A stretch of 64,000 nucleotides of DNA. Source: Faeciplasma sp900553675 (GTDB lineage Bacteria; Bacillota; Clostridia; Oscillospirales; Ruminococcaceae). How positions within the stretch are numbered: position 1 is the first letter of the stretch; each line of letters starts with the position of its first letter. The DNA lies in contig CAUAFG010000011.1 in assembly GCA_958428235.1 (NCBI GenBank), positions 1 to 64,000 of the forward strand. Reading direction: 5' to 3'. Positions 62,146 through 64,000 of the stretch are shown here, piece by piece. Both the position numbers and the translations under genes were made by a program. Under the pieces are notes generated by a model. The model was not told the DNA's origin, did no database searches, and worked only from the letters and a program-made list of their open reading frames with translations.

Positions 62146-62922
62146 ATGAAAAGCCGACTTTTACTAATGCTAATACCCATTTTTGCAATCCTTGCCTGCT
62201 CTTGCTCGAACAATGCCGACGACATTCGTGAGGGTGTCTCCCAAGTGACAGAGCCGCCGGTTGTTGAGGCTGCGGACGTTATTTCGGGAGATACGAGTAC
62301 CGCGGGCATGGACGAATCCCAAACAACACAGACAGAAGCTGTGACCGAGGCGACGGAGGCAGTATCAACAATATCTCCGACCACCGAAGCAACTACTGAG
62401 GCGACCACCCAAGCGACCATGGCATCGACGAATCCTACAACACAGCCCACCACCATGGCAGTAACTGCACCTACCACCAAGTCGGCTGCAAAGTCCACAA
62501 AAGCAGCTGCAACCTCGGCGACGAATTCCGCACCATCCGATACTGCCACTTCGGAGAATGAGGATAGTGTTGTGCTTGACGACGAGGAAGAGGTCTTAGA
62601 GCCGGTTGTATGCGGGATGATTACCCATGTTGACGAGCAGTACACCGACTATATCATCTATCAAGGTGTGGTTTACATCAGCTTTGCGGGGCATCCGTAT
62701 GGCGGCGTGGACGGTTTTTACAACAACCTTTACATCCCCGGCGACAAGCTTATGGAGATATCAGTGGTCAGCAGCAACAGGGAGCTGGCAGAGCTTTCCG
62801 ACGGTACGGCATCTGTGCTGCCGGTCGGAACGGAGATTTATACCTGTCAGAACCAGTGGGAGTTTATACTTGCGCTGGTTGGTGAGGAGTATATTCCGTA
62901 TTTTGGAATTAGGGAAGGATAA
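62146..62922 (+). CDS. Lipoprotein with Thr-rich linker, function unknown
   Basis: 258 residues from ATG 62146, placed by GGAGGTG 9 bases upstream. A lipoprotein signal ends LAC with the lipid cysteine near residue 19 (FAILACSCSNN). Residues about 50-145 are a Thr/Ala/Ser linker (TTEATTEATTQATM, TTQPTTMAV), probably a wall-spanning and glycosylated stretch. The C-terminal 100 residues form a compact beta domain (CGMITHVDEQYTDYIIYQGV). Unrecognised; it should sit on the outer face of the membrane. Confidence 0.75.
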   Translation: MKSRLLLMLIPIFAILACSCSNNADDIREGVSQVTEPPVVEAADVISGDTSTAGMDESQTTQTEAVTEATEAVSTISPTTEATTEATTQATMASTNPTTQPTTMAVTAPTTKSAAKSTKAAATSATNSAPSDTATSENEDSVVLDDEEEVLEPVVCGMITHVDEQYTDYIIYQGVVYISFAGHPYGGVDGFYNNLYIPGDKLMEISVVSSNRELAELSDGTASVLPVGTEIYTCQNQWEFILALVGEEYIPYFGIREG

Positions 62923-62943
62923 GCGTTTTTCGATAATTACAAC

Positions 62944-62988
62944 ACCCCGTCGCAGAAGTCATCAGGCTTTGCGGCGGGGTTGACTTTT
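62944..62988 (+). terminator. Terminator after the lipoprotein gene
   Basis: CCCCGTCGCA pairs with TGCGGCGGGG (one G-U) around 14 bases; the T tract (TTGACTTTT) doubles as the -35 box of the next promoter. Confidence 0.75.
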
Positions 62989-63008
62989 AATTAAGCCGGT
63001 GCTATAAT
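62980..63008 (+). promoter_or_regulatory. Promoter of the NUDIX gene
   Basis: TTGACT at 62980-62985, 17 bp, TATAAT at 63003-63008, overlapping the upstream terminator. Confidence 0.8.
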
Positions 63009-63042
63009 GTCAAAACAACAATTTTACGGAGGCGATTTTATT

Positions 63043-63528
63043 ATGCAGGACTGCTGCTTTACAAGTGACAACAACTGGTTCAGATACCGTGCGGCGGCGA
63101 TTATCGTCGAGGACGGCTGTGTGCTGTTTATCGGCAACAAAAATGAGGACTACCTTTATTCGGTCGGCGGGGGAGTACATATGGGTGAGACTGCCGAGGA
63201 CGCCGTTAAGCGGGAGGTCTTTGAGGAGACCGGCGTCCGGTATGAAATCGACCGTCTGGCGGTTATCCACGAAAATTTCTTTAACGAAAACACCGGCTCG
63301 CTTAAAGGGCTTGAATGTCACGAAATCGCGCTTTATTACCTGATGAAGCCGCGCGGCGAAAAGGTGACGGAATCGAACAGCTACACCGTTGGTCACACCA
63401 AGGAGGAGCTGCACTGGATCCCTATTGAAGAGCTTGGGAAGTATAAAGCTTTTCCGAGCTTTATGCATGACTATCTAACAAGCGAGCATACCGGAATTGA
63501 GCATATTGTTACGGACGAAAGGAAATAA
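63043..63528 (+). CDS. NUDIX hydrolase
   Basis: 161 residues from ATG 63043, with CGGAGGCG about 9 bases upstream; an earlier ATG at 63007 lies in the promoter -10. The Nudix box is GVHMGETAEDAVKREVFEETGV (the GX5EX7REUXEEXGU pattern) near residues 45-66. Family members hydrolyse nucleoside diphosphates linked to another group; the exact substrate cannot be read. It stands alone between two promoters. Confidence 0.9.
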   Translation: MQDCCFTSDNNWFRYRAAAIIVEDGCVLFIGNKNEDYLYSVGGGVHMGETAEDAVKREVFEETGVRYEIDRLAVIHENFFNENTGSLKGLECHEIALYYLMKPRGEKVTESNSYTVGHTKEELHWIPIEELGKYKAFPSFMHDYLTSEHTGIEHIVTDERK

Positions 63529-63578
63529 TCCTTGATTTTAGTGTAATGTAAGGGCAAAATGTTGATTTTGACCGCATT

Positions 63579-63593
63579 TTAACATGATGTTAA
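63579..63593. promoter_or_regulatory. Perfect 15-bp palindrome upstream of the HTH gene
   Basis: TTAACATGATGTTAA lies 10 bp ahead of the -35 box of the next gene. Candidate operator, possibly for the XRE-type protein itself. Confidence 0.5.
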
Positions 63594-63603
63594 CACCCAT
63601 TGC

Positions 63604-63632
63604 TTGCTAATATCCCAAAAATCGTGTAAAAT
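63604..63632 (+). promoter_or_regulatory. Promoter of the XRE regulator gene
   Basis: TTGCTA at 63604-63609, 17 bp, TAAAAT at 63627-63632. Confidence 0.55.
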
Positions 63633-63678
63633 GACCTTGTTGCAACAAACAATTATCCACGAAAGGAAGATGATAAAA

Positions 63679-64000
63679 ATGCTTGGTGATAATCTTAAAA
63701 AGCTCCGCCAATCTCGCGGGCTTAGTCAGGAGGAGATGGCTGGGAAGCTGAACGTTGTCCGCCAGACCGTTTCAAAATGGGAAAAGGGCTTGTCCGTCCC
63801 CGATTCGGAAATGCTTATGGAGATTGCAAGGCAGTTTGAGATTCCGGTGTCTACGCTTTTGGGAGAAACTCCCGGGCTGGAGGACGAAGCAAGCGATATG
63901 CGCATCGTGCTTGAAAAGCTCACCCTTATAAACGAACAGCTTGCAAGGAGCGCGCAGGCAAAGCGCAGGGCACTTCGGGCGGTGTGCATATCCGTTATTG
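63679..64000 (+). CDS. XRE-family HTH protein, N-terminal part (cut by window end)
   Basis: 107 residues seen, frame still open at the edge. ATG 63679 chosen because GAAAGGAAG needs spacing; another in-frame ATG at 63670 touches it. Residues 4-58 are a Cro/C1 helix-turn-helix (LKKLRQSRGLSQEEMAGKLN, TVSKWEKGLSVPDSEMLMEIA). Then a Leu/Glu helix and a hydrophobic start (RALRAVCISVI) suggesting a membrane domain, as in many Firmicute HTH-transmembrane regulators. Target unknown. Confidence 0.85.
   Translation, partial: MLGDNLKKLRQSRGLSQEEMAGKLNVVRQTVSKWEKGLSVPDSEMLMEIARQFEIPVSTLLGETPGLEDEASDMRIVLEKLTLINEQLARSAQAKRRALRAVCISVI

Overview
The window looks like a piece of a low-to-mid GC Gram-positive chromosome from the class Clostridia, most like the Ruminococcaceae/Oscillospiraceae gut anaerobes. 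The reasons are typical Firmicute promoters (TTGACA, 17 bp, TATAAT), strong AGGAGG-type ribosome binding sites, a Bacillus/Clostridium-style parA-parB locus, a rimP-nusA-ylxR-ylxQ-infB-rbfA-nrnA-truB-ribF operon, a BlaI/M56 pair and ECF transporter genes. No species is claimed. The window should lie on the origin-proximal part of the chromosome: it opens with the tail of a Noc/ParB-like gene, then parA and parB, and has three 16-bp parS-like palindromes (346, 2229, 8901). No oriC or DnaA-box cluster is in view.

Layout. 1-8.9 kb: noc tail, parA, parB, serS, an intracellular GH10 xylanase, guaB, a kinase-acetyltransferase fusion and birA. 8.9-17.4 kb: ECF transporter S component, small membrane proteins, glyS, serC-serA (serine synthesis), a polysaccharide deacetylase, tatD, a methyltransferase with a mazG remnant behind it. 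17.7-24.7 kb: tRNA-Glu and tRNA-Met, the xpaC-telA pair, an AT-rich HaeIII-type restriction-modification locus whose nuclease gene is interrupted by one in-frame TGA, and a ydbS-ydbT-like PH-domain pair. 24.8-31.6 kb: alanine/sodium symporter overlapping dut tail to tail, U32 peptidase, zapA, a degenerate LCP-like protein and alr. 31.9-41.3 kb: the large translation/transcription operon, ending in gltX. 41.7-46.5 kb: a GldA/F/G-like ABC operon with a DUF4340 protein. 46.6-52.6 kb: small anchored proteins, a beta-propeller protein, an esterase and a GH94 phosphorylase. 52.8-64 kb: a DUF378 protein, a 0.9-kb non-coding hairpin-rich stretch, blaI and a very large M56 receptor-like protein, metG, tRNA-Arg, an AT-rich split metalloprotease gene, a lipoprotein, a NUDIX hydrolase and the start of an HTH regulator.

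How the genes fit together. Most are housekeeping genes for chromosome partition, tRNA charging (serS, glyS, gltX, metG), translation initiation, serine and nucleotide metabolism. The intracellular GH10 enzyme, GH94 phosphorylase, esterase and deacetylase fit a plant-fibre oligosaccharide user. The accessory signals are the broken restriction-modification system, the split secreted metalloprotease and the BlaI/M56 module.

The most unusual structure is a dispersed 0.2-0.3-kb intergenic element present three times (about 6671, 26558 and, inverted, 41440). It is built from at least six hairpins, and several stems change on both arms together between copies. That pattern says the base pairing itself is being kept. 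It is my leading candidate for something not well described, with a second family of smaller mosaic hairpins at 14.4, 17.5, 31.7 and 53.1 kb.
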